Positions 50,194 through 60,650 of a DNA stretch of 64,000 bases are shown one piece after another. The notes under the pieces are model-generated. The model made no database searches, was not told the origin of the DNA, and saw only the letters and a program-made list of their open reading frames with translations. The stretch covers positions 248,001-312,000 of the forward strand of contig WHUZ01000036.1 of assembly GCA_015179045.1 (NCBI GenBank), read 5' to 3'. The stretch comes from Kalaharituber pfeilii. Taxonomy: Eukaryota; Ascomycota; Pezizomycetes; Pezizales; Pezizaceae. Position 1 is the stretch's first letter; every line of letters begins with the position of its first letter. A program made the translations under genes and the position numbers.

Positions 50194-50433
50194 TAGGTCT
50201 CTCTTGATAGCACGAGATGCAGCAAAATGAACTCAATTGCACCGGTGTGTAAGTCTCCCTTGACAATACAAGATACAGTAGAATAAACTAACTTTAACAA
50301 GTATATAGGTATGGCAAGACTCTTCTATGGCACGAGATACAAAAGAATGAGCCAAATTTCATAAGTATGGCACACCTCTCTTACCAGCGTGAGATGTAGT
50401 AAACGAACTCAATTTGATAGGTATAGTAGTACC
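48881..50433 (+). repeat. satellite array (variant of the 57-bp family)
   Basis: Monomers with GATGCAGCAGAATGAGCC, GAATTTGACAGGTATGGTAG and GTCCATTTCACC. At about 49,270-49,425 a 27-bp submonomer (GACAGCTCCTCAATTTGACA plus GGCAC..) is repeated six or more times. The array continues at 55,992 beyond the copia element. Confidence 0.87.
50123..50191 (+). mobile_element. tail-2-only insertion
   Basis: CCCTGCCATGGCGAGCAGC ... GTTACGGGAAATT, then poly(A). Flanked by the perfect 15-bp duplication AGTAGGTCTCTCTTG (50108-50122 and 50192-50206). It sits in the satellite. Confidence 0.92.
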
Positions 50434-50777
50434 TGTTAGAAACCATGAGCCGAACACACGCGAAACAGTCCGAGCGAAACAGTCCGAGCGAAACAGTCCG
50501 AGTGTGTAAAACATCCGAACATCCGCGATGGCCTAAGCACTCCGAACATCCGCGATGGCCTAAGCACTCCGAACATCCGCGATGGCCCAAACACTCCGGA
50601 CTGAGTATTCCATATTAGGCAGTCCAAATACTTAGCTGTTCTGTTCACTGGTTTTGTATGCAACTTCGTGTTATAGAGTTTTTGTATATATATGGGCTCT
50701 GGAAGCCCCGTTCTTGATTGATCATTAGAATCGAATACACACATCTCTGAGCCTATTCCTCTGTACTCCTTTTCACA
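50434..50777 (+). repeat. 5' LTR of the copia element
   Basis: TGTTAGAAACC...CCTTTTCACA. It contains three CGAAACAGTCCGAG units, three 27-bp CATCCGCGATGGCCTAAGCA units and a TATATATATGGGCTC promoter-like segment near 50,685. Confidence 0.93.
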
Positions 50778-50793
50778 GGTTATGAGCCCGGAC
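50778..50793 (+). promoter_or_regulatory. primer-binding site, half initiator-tRNA type
   Basis: GGTTATGAGCCCGGAC lies immediately after the 5' LTR. It is complementary to the anticodon arm of initiator tRNA-Met (which contains GGGCUCAUAACC), not to a tRNA 3' end. Drosophila copia and several fungal relatives are primed by such a tRNA fragment. Confidence 0.75.
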
Positions 50794-50982
50794 TGTGCAA
50801 TATAGTCCACCGCATTTAAGTCGCACTTTTCTCACACACTTGCACTCCTTGCTCGCACTCCTCACTTGTGCTCCTCGCTCACATTCCTCGCTTGCACTCC
50901 TCGCTCGTGCTCCTCGCTTCTCGAATCCCTCGAGCTCACCTGCTCTCCACGTCTACTACTGCAAACATCAAATCATCCTACA

Positions 50983-52518
50983 ATGTCTGGATCCACCTCC
51001 ACCACTGCTGATGTCTTTCGCCATAAACATGGACAAGCTCCCATGCTTACAACCTCAAACTACCAACAATGGAGCGTGGCCATGAAGTTCATTCTCAAGG
51101 CCTGCAATCTCTGGGAAATCGTCAATGGCACTGAGCATGCCCCAGAACAAACTACCTTAGCCTTCCGAGCATCACGAGCATCAAGCAGTGCCGGACCATC
51201 CACCTCAGGCCCCAATACAAACTCAGAAGCTCTAGCTAAGTTTACCAAACGCTCTAATCAAGCTGCTTCCATTATTTTCGGCTCTCTGACACTATCTGCT
51301 CAAGCTTATCTTGGAAATGCAGATGAGCCTACTGAGATGTGGAAGGCCCTCAAGCAAAGACTTGACACAGTTGCAAACCGCTCTGGTATTAACGCAATTC
51401 AGATGGCCTTTGGAAACGATAAAATGGGTGAACATGAGAAAGTATCTGCATGGATTAGCAGACTCATAGGTTACCAAAATGCGTTGACCCACACTGATGA
51501 CCCTATTACTGACAGAGGAATGGTCAATCACATCCTCCGCCATCTCTCACCCAAATTTTCAGGCATACGTCGTGTAATAGCAGAGAAACCAATTCCAGAA
51601 CAGACTATCAACTATGTCCTCAGTACCCTTGTTGACTATGAAACTCAGCTCGAACCAATAACCACTACTACCGCCGGAGCACTGGCAACGAATAGCCGTG
51701 GAGGAGGCCGTGGCCGTGGCCGTGGCTACAGATCAGGACGTGGCGGCCGTGGCGGATATAGAGTCAACAAGAGAGATACCCAGTCTAAGCGAATTGCAGG
51801 AGTATGTTGGTACTGCACAAAAGAAGGACACAAAGCAGAGGATTGCAGATTACAGAAGAAGGCAATTGAGCTCAAGAACAAAAGAGAGAAACTGAGCCCC
51901 GCATCCAATACAGATGATTCCAACAAATCGAGTGCTAACCTGACAAGGATGTATATTGCCAAAGCCTCTGCAACTAGAGCTACCCTCACCAATTGTCAAC
52001 GAAGAACCTGGTACATTGACTCTGGAGCCAGTGACCACATGTGCTCCACTCTGTCAGACTTCACAAGCCACAAGACACTTGCAAAGCCACGTAAGGTACT
52101 ACTGGGAGACAACTACACAATTTTCGCTACAGCAATAGGAACCATGACTATTCAGGGTAATGAACGGTGCATGACTCTTGAATCAGTGTTATATGTTCCA
52201 GATCTCAAATGCAACCTCTTCTCAGTAGCAAAAGCAGAGGATGCAGGTTACAGCACATTATTCAAGTCAGGCACCTGCAGGATTGCAGATGAACAGGACC
52301 GACCAGTCATCACTGTCAAACGTCGAGATGGAATGTACGTAATTAACCTCCGAAAAACCCACGCCGTGCCTGCCACCGCCGTGCCTGCCACCACCGTGCT
52401 GCCGCTGCCGTGCCTGCCACCACCGTGCCTGCCACCACCGTGCCTGCCGCTGCCGCTACCGTGCCTGCCACCACCGTTCTGGCTAAAGGTACACTCGAGC
52501 TCTGGCATTACCGCCTAG
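50983..52518 (+). CDS. copia gag and protease
   Basis: I place the start at ATG 50983 (MSGSTSTTADVF), although the frame is open from 50,866. Gag core: YQQWSVAMKFILKACNLWEI, MWKALKQRLDTVANRSG, NHILRHLSPKFSGIRRVIAE. An Arg/Gly-rich basic stretch (about 51,700-51,770) precedes the CCHC knuckle CWYCTKEGHKAEDC (51,805-51,846). The protease has WYIDSGASDHMC (catalytic Asp about 52,018) and continues to DGMYVINL. The frame then runs into a CCTGCCACC-type repeat and ends at 52,518. It would normally be fused to the downstream ORF, which lies in the -1 frame and overlaps by 109 nt. Confidence 0.92.
   Translation: MSGSTSTTADVFRHKHGQAPMLTTSNYQQWSVAMKFILKACNLWEIVNGTEHAPEQTTLAFRASRASSSAGPSTSGPNTNSEALAKFTKRSNQAASIIFGSLTLSAQAYLGNADEPTEMWKALKQRLDTVANRSGINAIQMAFGNDKMGEHEKVSAWISRLIGYQNALTHTDDPITDRGMVNHILRHLSPKFSGIRRVIAEKPIPEQTINYVLSTLVDYETQLEPITTTTAGALATNSRGGGRGRGRGYRSGRGGRGGYRVNKRDTQSKRIAGVCWYCTKEGHKAEDCRLQKKAIELKNKREKLSPASNTDDSNKSSANLTRMYIAKASATRATLTNCQRRTWYIDSGASDHMCSTLSDFTSHKTLAKPRKVLLGDNYTIFATAIGTMTIQGNERCMTLESVLYVPDLKCNLFSVAKAEDAGYSTLFKSGTCRIADEQDRPVITVKRRDGMYVINLRKTHAVPATAVPATTVLPLPCLPPPCLPPPCLPLPLPCLPPPFWLKVHSSSGITA
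52365..52490 (+). repeat. short tandem repeat in the copia coding region
   Basis: Units of GTGCCTGCCACCACC, variably degenerate, encoding VPATT/CLPPP depending on frame, exactly where the gag-protease and integrase frames change over. Confidence 0.85.
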
Positions 52519-55517
52519 GACACCTGAATACAGCTGCTGTTAAGACGCTCGCCAATGGTCTTGCAACTGGCATAGAGCTGCGAAAGGCAGAGCTATCCAA
52601 AGATGGCAGTCCCTGTTTTCCATGCCTGCAAGGCAAACAGAAGGTCACAATCAATCGAACACCCTCTGAGAGGGCAACTGAGCCCCTCCAACTCATTCAC
52701 TCTGACTCTGCTGGTCCATTCCCAGTCACACCTGGAAACTCTAGGTACTTCCTCCTCTACATTGATGACTATTCACGCATGACATGGGTATACATCCTTG
52801 AATCCAAAACAGTTGAAGAGGTCTGCAGTGCTTTTCAAGACTTTAAAGCACATGTAGAGAAGGAAAGTGGGAGAGTTATCAAACGTTTCAGGTGTGACAA
52901 TGGCAAGGGAGAATATGACAACCGCAGATTCCGAGGTATTCTGTCAAGCAGCGGTATCTCCTATGAACCCAGCGCACCCTACACTCAGCATCAAAATGGA
53001 GTCAGTGAAAGAAAAATTAGGACTATCAAGGAGATGGCAGTGTCTATGAGGTGTGCTGCTAAGCTTGATGAGGAATTCTGGGCAGAAGCTACTGCAACAG
53101 CTGTGTATATCTTGAACAGGTCACCTACACGAGCTCTCGAGAACAAAACGCCCTATGAGGCCTGGTATGGCAAGAAACCGGCCCTGCACCACCTGCGCAT
53201 TTTTGGATGTCACGCCTATGCACATATCCCAAAACAGAAGCGTCGTACCATGCAAGCTAAGTCACAGCAGTGCATCTTCATCGGCTATTCACCTACTACA
53301 ACCAAGCAGTGGCGAGTTTGGGACCCACAAGGCCGTCGGGCATACATTGTAGCTGACGTGGTATTCGACGAGAGAAAACCAATGGGCATCACCACAGCTG
53401 AGCAGCTGAATGCACCTACCAGCTGCAGTACAGAAGAGCTACAAGATGTTAACATGCCTGACATCTGGCCAGAAGACAGAATCACTGAGATTGCTGATGA
53501 ACCTACGACGCCGGCTATGACGCCAGGTGCGACACTGCCTATGACTCGGATACCGGCCACGATGCCTCAACGGACAGAGCCTGACATACCACGCCTACGT
53601 CTTGGAGAAGAAATCATTGAGAAACGCCCACGCCGCTCGCGTGCTGCAGCTACCAGTTCTATGACTGGTAAAGACCCCAATGCCGACCAGATGGCTAAGC
53701 ACCACACAATCCACGTGTCCACTGTGCATACTGATGCAAGTGAAGAGATATCTAGGTGCTGTCACGCACTAGAATCTGGTACTCTACAAGCTACACCTGA
53801 CGAAGGGAGGCTTGAAGCTCTCAATGCCCTGGCAGATGCTCTGTGGAGATCTGGCCATACCATGACAAAAGCTTTTCAAGCCCAGGGACCAGTAAAGGAG
53901 GCAATTGGTGAACCGACTAGCTACCGGCAAGCCATGCAAAGCCCTGACTGTGTTCAGTGGGAGCAAGCTATGGGCGAAGAACTTAACTCGCTGCTAGAAA
54001 ACCAAACATGGGAGCTTGTTGACCAAGCTCAGGTACCTGAGAGCAAGAGTGTGATTGGCTGCAAATGGGTGTACAAAGTAAAGCAGAATGCTGATGGCAG
54101 CATAAGATATAAAGCCCGCCTTGTGATTAAAGGCTATGAGCAGAGAGCAGGAGTTGACTATGAAGAAACCTTTGCCCCAGTTGCTAAGTTTGCTACTGTT
54201 CGAATGCTAATGGCGATTGCTGCAGAACATGACCTTGATATTGATCAAATGGATGTCATTACAGCATTTCTTCACCCTGAACTCGATGAGGAAGTGTATA
54301 TGGAGCTACCCGAAGGCTTCAGCAACAGCTCCAACAGCAACCAAGTCTGCAAGCTCCGAAAAGCCCTCTACGGCCTCAAACAGGCACCTCGAGCATGGTA
54401 TGCAGACATCGATGCATATCTAATATCCATTGGCTTCCAGCGCTCAACAGAGGATTCAAATCTCTACATCATGTCTGGAATTTTACTGCTGCTCTGGGTA
54501 GACGATATCTTGATCTTTTCATTCAATCCTACACTCAAAGATCAAATTAAGAAGCAGCTCGCTAGCAAATACAACATGAAGGATCTTGGAGCAGTAAAGT
54601 TATTCATTGGATTTGAGATTACTCGAGACCGCCCAAATCGCATAATCTGGCTCCACCAAACTAAATACATCAGCAGTATTCTTGTATATTTCGGCATGGA
54701 TCGATGCAAGAGCCTTTCCACTCCTCTCGACTCGAATGTCAGACTACAAACAGATAGTACTGCTACTCCTACACCAGCCGAAATACGCCAATACCAGTCA
54801 CTTGTTGGAAAGCTCATGTATGCAATGCTTGGAACTCGGCCAGATCTAGCTTACACAGTATCTACACTTGGACAGTTCAGTGCTGCCCCCTCAGCTCAAC
54901 ACTTAGCAGCTGCAAAGCGTGTTCTTCGATATCTTCAACACACCCGACAACATGGCCTACTATTTCAAGGCTCAAGGTCAAGTTCGAGCTCAGCTACTGA
55001 ACGGATTATAGGCTATCATCATCCTATAGGGTATAGCGACTCTGACTGGGCCGGTGATATTGACACACGCAAATCAACCTCTGGCTATGTTTTTACCCTC
55101 GCTGGTGCTGCGATCTCCTGGAAGTCTAGAAAACAGCCTACAGTAGCTCTTTCCACAACCGAAGCTGAATATATGGCAGCTACAGAGGCCTGCAAGGAAG
55201 GCATATGGCTACGAAGGCTATTCGATGAAATCAAGAGCAAGTGGGAGACTGGATGCAACAATCAACAACATGAAGGGCAACTTATTCGAATAGACAACAA
55301 TGGGGCTATTGATCTAGCTAAAGACCCTAAGCATCATGATAGGACTAAGCACATTGCAATCCGTCACCATTTCATCCGTGAAGCCATTGAATCTGGTGCA
55401 ATCTCACTAAAGTATGTCAAAACCAATGAGAACCTAGCGGATATTTGCACAAAAGCATTAGCACGCACGAAACATGAATACTTCATGGAAGGAATGGGAG
55501 TTAAGCAATTTAGGTAA
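52410..55517 (+). CDS. copia integrase, reverse transcriptase and RNase H
   Basis: 1035 codons with no own start expected. Pre-integrase LELWHYRLGHLNTAAV and CLQGKQ (about 52,495-52,640); integrase DSAGPFPV, YIDDYSRMTW, FRCDNGKGEYDN and NGVSERKIRTIKEM give the D, D and E catalytic residues (GKGEY has one residue more than the usual GGEY). RT from about 54,040: VIGCKWVYKVKQNADGS, YKARLVIKGYEQ, DVITAFLHPELDEEVYME, LLLWVDDILIFS (about 54,490-54,520). RNase H: IGYSDSDWAGD, STSGYVFTL, STTEAEYMAATEA (about 55,150), RHHFIREAIE, DICTKAL. It appears fully coding apart from the frame relation to gag. Expected to integrate and copy the element in cytoplasmic particles. Confidence 0.95.
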   Translation: MPATTVPATTVPAAAATVPATTVLAKGTLELWHYRLGHLNTAAVKTLANGLATGIELRKAELSKDGSPCFPCLQGKQKVTINRTPSERATEPLQLIHSDSAGPFPVTPGNSRYFLLYIDDYSRMTWVYILESKTVEEVCSAFQDFKAHVEKESGRVIKRFRCDNGKGEYDNRRFRGILSSSGISYEPSAPYTQHQNGVSERKIRTIKEMAVSMRCAAKLDEEFWAEATATAVYILNRSPTRALENKTPYEAWYGKKPALHHLRIFGCHAYAHIPKQKRRTMQAKSQQCIFIGYSPTTTKQWRVWDPQGRRAYIVADVVFDERKPMGITTAEQLNAPTSCSTEELQDVNMPDIWPEDRITEIADEPTTPAMTPGATLPMTRIPATMPQRTEPDIPRLRLGEEIIEKRPRRSRAAATSSMTGKDPNADQMAKHHTIHVSTVHTDASEEISRCCHALESGTLQATPDEGRLEALNALADALWRSGHTMTKAFQAQGPVKEAIGEPTSYRQAMQSPDCVQWEQAMGEELNSLLENQTWELVDQAQVPESKSVIGCKWVYKVKQNADGSIRYKARLVIKGYEQRAGVDYEETFAPVAKFATVRMLMAIAAEHDLDIDQMDVITAFLHPELDEEVYMELPEGFSNSSNSNQVCKLRKALYGLKQAPRAWYADIDAYLISIGFQRSTEDSNLYIMSGILLLLWVDDILIFSFNPTLKDQIKKQLASKYNMKDLGAVKLFIGFEITRDRPNRIIWLHQTKYISSILVYFGMDRCKSLSTPLDSNVRLQTDSTATPTPAEIRQYQSLVGKLMYAMLGTRPDLAYTVSTLGQFSAAPSAQHLAAAKRVLRYLQHTRQHGLLFQGSRSSSSSATERIIGYHHPIGYSDSDWAGDIDTRKSTSGYVFTLAGAAISWKSRKQPTVALSTTEAEYMAATEACKEGIWLRRLFDEIKSKWETGCNNQQHEGQLIRIDNNGAIDLAKDPKHHDRTKHIAIRHHFIREAIESGAISLKYVKTNENLADICTKALARTKHEYFMEGMGVKQFR

Positions 55518-55647
55518 CTTGGGGTAGTACTCTTTCTCTCACGTAAGCTTTTTTCCCATAGGGTTTTTGCTACGGAGGTATGCATAAGGCATCGAGAGTT
55601 TTAAGGAGGCTACAGGATCAGAACAGGAACACGCAGTTGAGTGGGAG

Positions 55648-55991
55648 TGTTAGAAACCATGAGCCGAACACACGCGAAACAGTCCGAGCGAAACAGTCCG
55701 AGCGAAACAGTCCGAGTGTGTAAAACATCCGAACATCCGCGATGGCCTAAGCACTCCGAACATCCGCGATGGCCTAAGCACTCCGAACATCCGCGATGGC
55801 CCAAACACTCCGGACTGAGTATTCCATATTAGGCAGTCCAAATACTTAGCTGTTCTGTTCACTGGTTTTGTATGCAACTTCGTGTTATAGAGTTTTTGTA
55901 TATATATGGGCTCTGGAAGCCCCGTTCTTGATTGATCATTAGAATCGAATACACACATCTCTGAGCCTATTCCTCTGTACTCCTTTTCACA
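55648..55991 (+). repeat. 3' LTR of the copia element
   Basis: 344 bp, identical by eye to the 5' LTR, preceded by GAGTGGGAG as the polypurine tract. Confidence 0.93.
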
Positions 55992-56640
55992 GTACCTTTC
56001 CATAGGAGAGTAGCAGAGTGAGCCAAATTTGACAGATGTAATAGGACTCTTTCCGCATTGTGAGATATAGTAGAATGAGCACAATTTGATAGTTATTCAA
56101 TAGCACAAGATGCAGCAGAACGAGAGTCGAATTTGACAGATATCGCAGGTCTATTTGAGCCTGGGAGATGCAGCAGAATAAGCCGAATGTGACAAGGATT
56201 GGTAGATCTCTCTTGCTAACATGAGATACAGCAGGGCGAGCACAATTTGACAGGCATGACAGCTCCTCAATAATGTGAGATGCAGCAGAATGAGCCGAAT
56301 TCAATAGGAATGGCAGTCTCTCTCGATGGTGTGAGATGAGGCAGAATGAGCTCAATTTAACAGATTATGACAGCTTCCTTTCGATGGCATGAGATGAGCC
56401 AGAATGAGCTCAACTTGACAAGTATTACCGGACTCTTTCCACAGTGTGAGAACAGCAGAATGAGCCAAATTTGACAGGTACGGCAGGACCCACCTAGCAG
56501 CGTGGAACATGGTAAAATGAGCTCAATTCACAGTTAAGGCTGGCCCCTTTCTATGGTGCAAAGTGAGGCAGTATGGCTCAATTTGACAGATACAATAAGA
56601 TCTCCTTGATGGTGCGAGATGGGGCAAAATGAGAATGCGC
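55992..56640 (+). repeat. satellite array, continuation
   Basis: The same variant monomers as 48,881-50,433, ending in increasingly degenerate units near GATGGGGCAAAATGAG. Confidence 0.85.
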
Positions 56641-57064
56641 TGGACCGGTACGGCGTGGTGCTAGAGGCCAGATAAGGAAGCTAGGTACACATGAAAGGGC
56701 ATATGCTGGACATCTGAGCAATATCATTGTGGGTAGATATTAACCGGAATTTAGGTAGAGTTTATGGGCTGTAACGAGGGTTTCGCTATCCATAGGTTCT
56801 ACAATTATTAGCATTATACTCCACAAAATATATAAAATTAATACTAGAGCTCCCTGGATGCAGGAGGGGGATTACGTGATATTATAAATAACAATGAGAA
56901 TATACCGATATGATTAAATGCAGAGAAACGAGATTGTACGGTCATGGAACTGGTAAAGAGTGTACAGTCACTTGACGCCGACTTTACGGGTCCCTTATCC
57001 ACTACCGCTACACCTACACTCACCCTCGCGGTCGCGAGGTGGCCACATGCTAGTGCTCTATGTA
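56641..57064. other. no gene seen
   Basis: About 420 bp without ORF or recognised repeat. Confidence 0.5.
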
Positions 57065-57511
57065 CCGTATTAACTCACATAAGAGCAAGAAAACAAACGC
57101 GCGCTAGTTCGGTCTTGGCAGGACTCAGGCGCCATTAATCACGCTAGCGCGCTGTTCGTGCAATCTTGGCATTACTAAGCACGGCTAATCTCCAGCTTCT
57201 CTACTCTGTAACGGAGGTAGTAAATGCAGAGATTACCACCCGCCAGGCCAAAAAGACACTTGACTAGTGATGCTCGCCAATTCTCTATGTAGCTCATATA
57301 GCCATTGTGCGATTGCGACGCATTTGCGCATTTGCGCATTGCATTTTTGGCATTTCCTTCAGAATATCAATCTCCGTGGTGTTGAGGTTAGCATCGCGGT
57401 AATTCGGGATTATTACGTGCCCGGCGTGATACACGCGTACTGGCGCTGAGAATTTTGCCAAGACCGAACTAGCGCGCGTTTGTTTTCTTGCTCTTATGTG
57501 AGTTAATACGG
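57065..57511. mobile_element. TA-flanked MITE, 447 bp
   Basis: About 56-bp inverted repeats (CCGTATTAACTCACATAAGA ... CGCGCTAGTTCGGTCTTGGC) next to TA on both sides (57063-57064, 57512-57513). No transposase. Tc1/mariner type is likely. Confidence 0.9.
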
Positions 57512-57585
57512 TATATAGGTGTATTACTTTGGCTACTCTCTCTACGAAGGAATAACAATCATCTCTTTCTACCCAAAGCTCAACA

Positions 57586-58925
57586 GGGGCTATGGCGAGG
57601 TTTTATGTAGAGACACGAAAACAAAAGTAACTAAGTACATGTATTGCCCGCGTTGCTCATGCATGGTGCGGGTTGATGAGAAGAAAAGGTTCAAGTCCGT
57701 CCCCTGTCTCATTCATACTCGCACGACTTTAACCATTTCCCTCCCAGTCTCACTCTGCCCAGTGTTGGTTCGATCCGTTCCTCGAGGTACACTACCACCG
57801 AGCTGGTGAGCTTCCCCTCGTCTACAAGAATCTCCTTTTTCCTCAACCACCGGATCCCAGTTATTTTTCCCAGGTCTTTGTTGGCGGATTCCAGCCATCT
57901 TTGGACGTTCCCTAAATTCTTCCTTAGGGCTACACCGTGGACCACTATTCCGTTCCTTGAGGTGTTGGTGGCGGGGGTGGGCTTGGCTGGTTTTGGGGGA
58001 GGGGATCCTGCACTCTTTTCTCGTCGCTTCTTTTGCCCTGGATATGGGGGGGCGGAAGTGGGCTCGGGGGGGGGGTTTTGACGACTGGGGCGGCAGGGCT
58101 GTCTTGGATGACCGCAGGTGCTGTGGCGATTTTCCTTGCCTCTTTGTCGTCGAGTTGTCGCTTGAGGGCGTACGGGTCGGTGACGGACGCCGCTTTGCCC
58201 TTCCGTTTCCTGATAATTGCGGGCCCTGGGGTGGGCGCCGGCGTTCCGGGGGTCTGCTCCGTAGATAGCTCTTCCGAGCAGGTAGTGATGGAGCTGAATC
58301 CCAACTCTTCCGAGGTGGGCTGCACCGGAGGTGTGTCAATGCTGTTGATGGGGCTGAATCCGAGTGTTTCGCGGGGAGGGGAGGGAGCCGCAAGCCAGCT
58401 CGGAAAAGGTCTTTCCGGTCCGCCCCCGAAGGTGAGTAGGTCGTCGTCTTCCCATCGTATGGCGAGTGTAGACCCTGGGGTTGGGTAGGTTTTGTTTGCC
58501 TCATGTCTCCACAGAGACAGAGCAATCTGTGGAAAAAAGAAGTCTGTGTTTTCCTTGAGTAAGGGCTCCATCACGTCCCAGCCTGGTATCCTGGACATCC
58601 ATGGTGGGGGAGAAGGGGGCTGCAGGTCGGTCCTCTGTCTGTTCTTTCCTCTCGGCGGCATTGATTGGTGGGGGGTTGGTGTTTCGCGTCTTCCTATTGG
58701 GTCTTGGCACGGGGTTGATGTGTAGGCAACGAGGGTGATGAGCTGAAAATTCCTCGAAACTTCACCCTCGGGGGGAATTTGCAGTGTCAGGTATTTGGAA
58801 ATAAAAATTAGATCAAAAGACTCAGCTCACTGAGAGCTTTCGATCTATGTGGTTTTCGCTGGGGGGACGTTGTGGTTGTGGAGTCGCTTCCAAACGCTCG
58901 TCCTGAGGTGGTTGGCTCGGCGTAG
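57586..58925 (-). mobile_element. half-LINE family B, second copy (3' end lost)
   Basis: On the minus strand: 5' UTR with the same start as family A (AGGACGAGCGTTTGGAAGCG, about 58,900; TCGAAAGCTCTCAGTGAGCT; GATCTAATTTTTATTTCC), one ORF, and CCTCGCCATAGCCCC, the beginning of the tail-1 hairpin, where it breaks off at 57,586 without poly(A). This copy proves that families A and B share their 5' UTR. Confidence 0.85.
57709..58661 (-). pseudogene. half-LINE B ORF1 (one frameshift)
   Basis: MPPRGKNRQRTDLQ at 58,661, an N-terminal domain with LWRHEANKTYPTPGSTLAIR, repeated LGFSPI / LGFSSI motifs, a basic KRKGKAASVTDPY segment and a Pro-rich linker to 57,945. There a single-base shift moves the frame into the RRM-like end: MVHGVALRKNLGNVQRWLES, ITGIRWLRKKEI, SSVVVYLEERIEPTLGRVRL, KWLKSCEYE. 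The equivalent protein at 30,919-31,888 has other frameshifts, so the ancestral ORF was open throughout. Confidence 0.82.
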
Positions 58926-59051
58926 AAGGAGTATGACGAGTTGCGAGGGGGTCAGGGTCAGCTGCACGTGTACGAATACTGGCATATAGTATATTGATTG
59001 CCAGTATAGGACCGGGGCTGGGGGATCTTGGGCGAGGGTCCAGGTTGGATT

Positions 59052-59238
59052 ATTACAATCTATCAAATTCAATGCTGGCGAGAGAGACCTGCCATAATTG
59101 TTAAGTTGAGCTCAGGTTGCTGGACTACTTGGCACTTCAGCCCTTTAGCTTAGGCGCAAGCTATGTCAAATGCGACTGGGTTCAATCCGGCGGGAGGTGT
59201 AACCAGCAGTACTTACGATGAGTGGCCGCGATTCCTGT
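59052..59238 (-). repeat. satellite head, inverted copy with one monomer
   Basis: Complement of the head (..AGTGGCCGCGATTCCTGT ends at 59,238), followed by the first satellite monomer up to TCTATCAAATTCAATGCTGG. No array beyond it. Confidence 0.75.
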
Positions 59239-59427
59239 AACTATAGTACTATATGGTTGGGGACATCTGTAACCGGAGTGAATTTCGCATCAACTTCAAC
59301 ACTCAAATCACAACCAAAATTAATAGATAAAATTAGTTTTGCACCAAAATATGATAAATTAGTGAATGAAAAATAATATTTTGAAGCGATATCTATTTAT
59401 TTAATTTTTTGTCATCGTGATTTGAAA

Positions 59428-59770
59428 TCAAAGATAAGAAGTTTTATATGGGAATGGGTAAAAATGTCCACCTTTAGTAACTGCTAAATATGGTATAGTA
59501 CATATTAAACTAACCAAAAAAGGAAAATAGCTAACCAAAAATAGAATAGAATATATACATTTCCTATGCATACACTTCGTTTTATCTGGTACCTGTCTAT
59601 GACCTTTATATATATGTGAATAAAACTCTTTAGTACCATAAGTTAACCCTTCATTATATGCATCAATAGTACGCAAACAATGATAATAAAAACGATTAAT
59701 AGATGCGGAAGAAACAGAATGTAATGCTAAAGGAAGAGTATCTCGTAAACCATCAAATGAATAAGAACAG
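59428..59770 (-). pseudogene. possible transposase-like C-terminal relic
   Basis: The minus strand reads DGLRDTLPLALHSVSSASIN, then RFYYHCLRTIDAYNEGLTYG and TKEFYSHIYKGHRQVPDK, without stops, before turning into AT-rich sequence. 'IDAY..GL......YKSHR' style endings occur in some fungal transposon proteins, but I cannot assign a family. No start and no catalytic residues. Confidence 0.35.
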
Positions 59771-59799
59771 CGACAGGGTGGGTGAACAGGTTGCAGGAC

Positions 59800-59885
59800 C
59801 GATTTAAGCGACTGATTGAGCGACTGATTGAGCGACCGATTGAGCGACGGATTGAGCGACTGATTGAGCGACCGATATGTACGAC
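59800..59885. repeat. 12-bp minisatellite
   Basis: Seven units of GACTGATTGAGC / GACCGATTGAGC. Confidence 0.85.
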
Positions 59886-60650
59886 TGATATTTGCGACCG
59901 ATGCAACAGGTATATGAGGAGCAGTATGCAGTGGAGGTCCAACTGGTATAGGTGGGAGTAGCAGGGCGATGGGGTGCGCAAGTGGAAGGAAACCAAATCG
60001 ATGCGACAGTTTGAAAGGGGGTAGAACAGTGCATGTAATTACTACATAACTAGTGCTTAGTCATCAAGCCAAATGTCCGCGTACAGATGTCCCTAACCAT
60101 AATAGCCGACAGTAGGTCTGAGCCGACGTCAGGTCTTGGCATTTTGACTGAATTTCTTGGCAATATGACCAAATTGGGACGAAAAACACTGGGCAGCTTG
60201 TAACCAACCCATACACTCCTCAGCAAGCTGAGTTCGCTCCTGGGCATCGCCTCACGTGCTGCCCTTATCTCTACTGTGGTAAACTACAGATTACGAGCTA
60301 AATTGCGGTGGGATACAGTTGATTAATTCTTTCAGAATAACCCCAAATATGCGTCCCAAAACAGCCCTATTTATGCAGCAGAATTCAGGAAGTACCTTCG
60401 TACCCAACTAAACAATTATTGGTGCGGAATGAGGTTGCGCATAGCAGCGGATTCAAACGGTAAAGAGGATATAATCGGTATAGGAAATAGAAGACCATAG
60501 AATCATGAAACGTCAGTCTGCATCATGGCCACAGCTCAGGTTGCATATGTTTCAGCACACCCAACCACTGTGCACGATGTTTCACTTCAGCGCTGCATAT
60601 TCTTCAACATCTGCTTGCCTTCCATGCCAAGCTTTACCTCTTACCCATTC

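Larger units (their letters stand above)
50434..55991 (+). mobile_element. copia LTR retrotransposon, full length
   Basis: 5.56 kb with two 344-bp LTRs (50434-50777 and 55648-55991) in which I find no difference, and a perfect 5-bp duplication GTACC (50429-50433 and 55992-55996). The order is gag, protease, integrase, reverse transcriptase, RNase H, i.e. Ty1/copia. A primer-binding site follows the 5' LTR directly. It inserted into the satellite and is among the youngest insertions in the window. Confidence 0.95.
59239..60640. other. AT-rich region with relics, no intact gene
   Basis: Contains a coding relic (59428-59770), a 12-bp minisatellite (59,800-59,885) and a connector related to 28,950-29,010 at 60,115-60,205. 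The rest (60,210-60,640) shows nothing recognisable. Confidence 0.5.

Noticed and set aside
59239..59760. Mitochondrial DNA insertion, suggested by AT-richness
   Set aside because: No mitochondrial gene motif is visible, and the segment carries a transposase-like relic instead.
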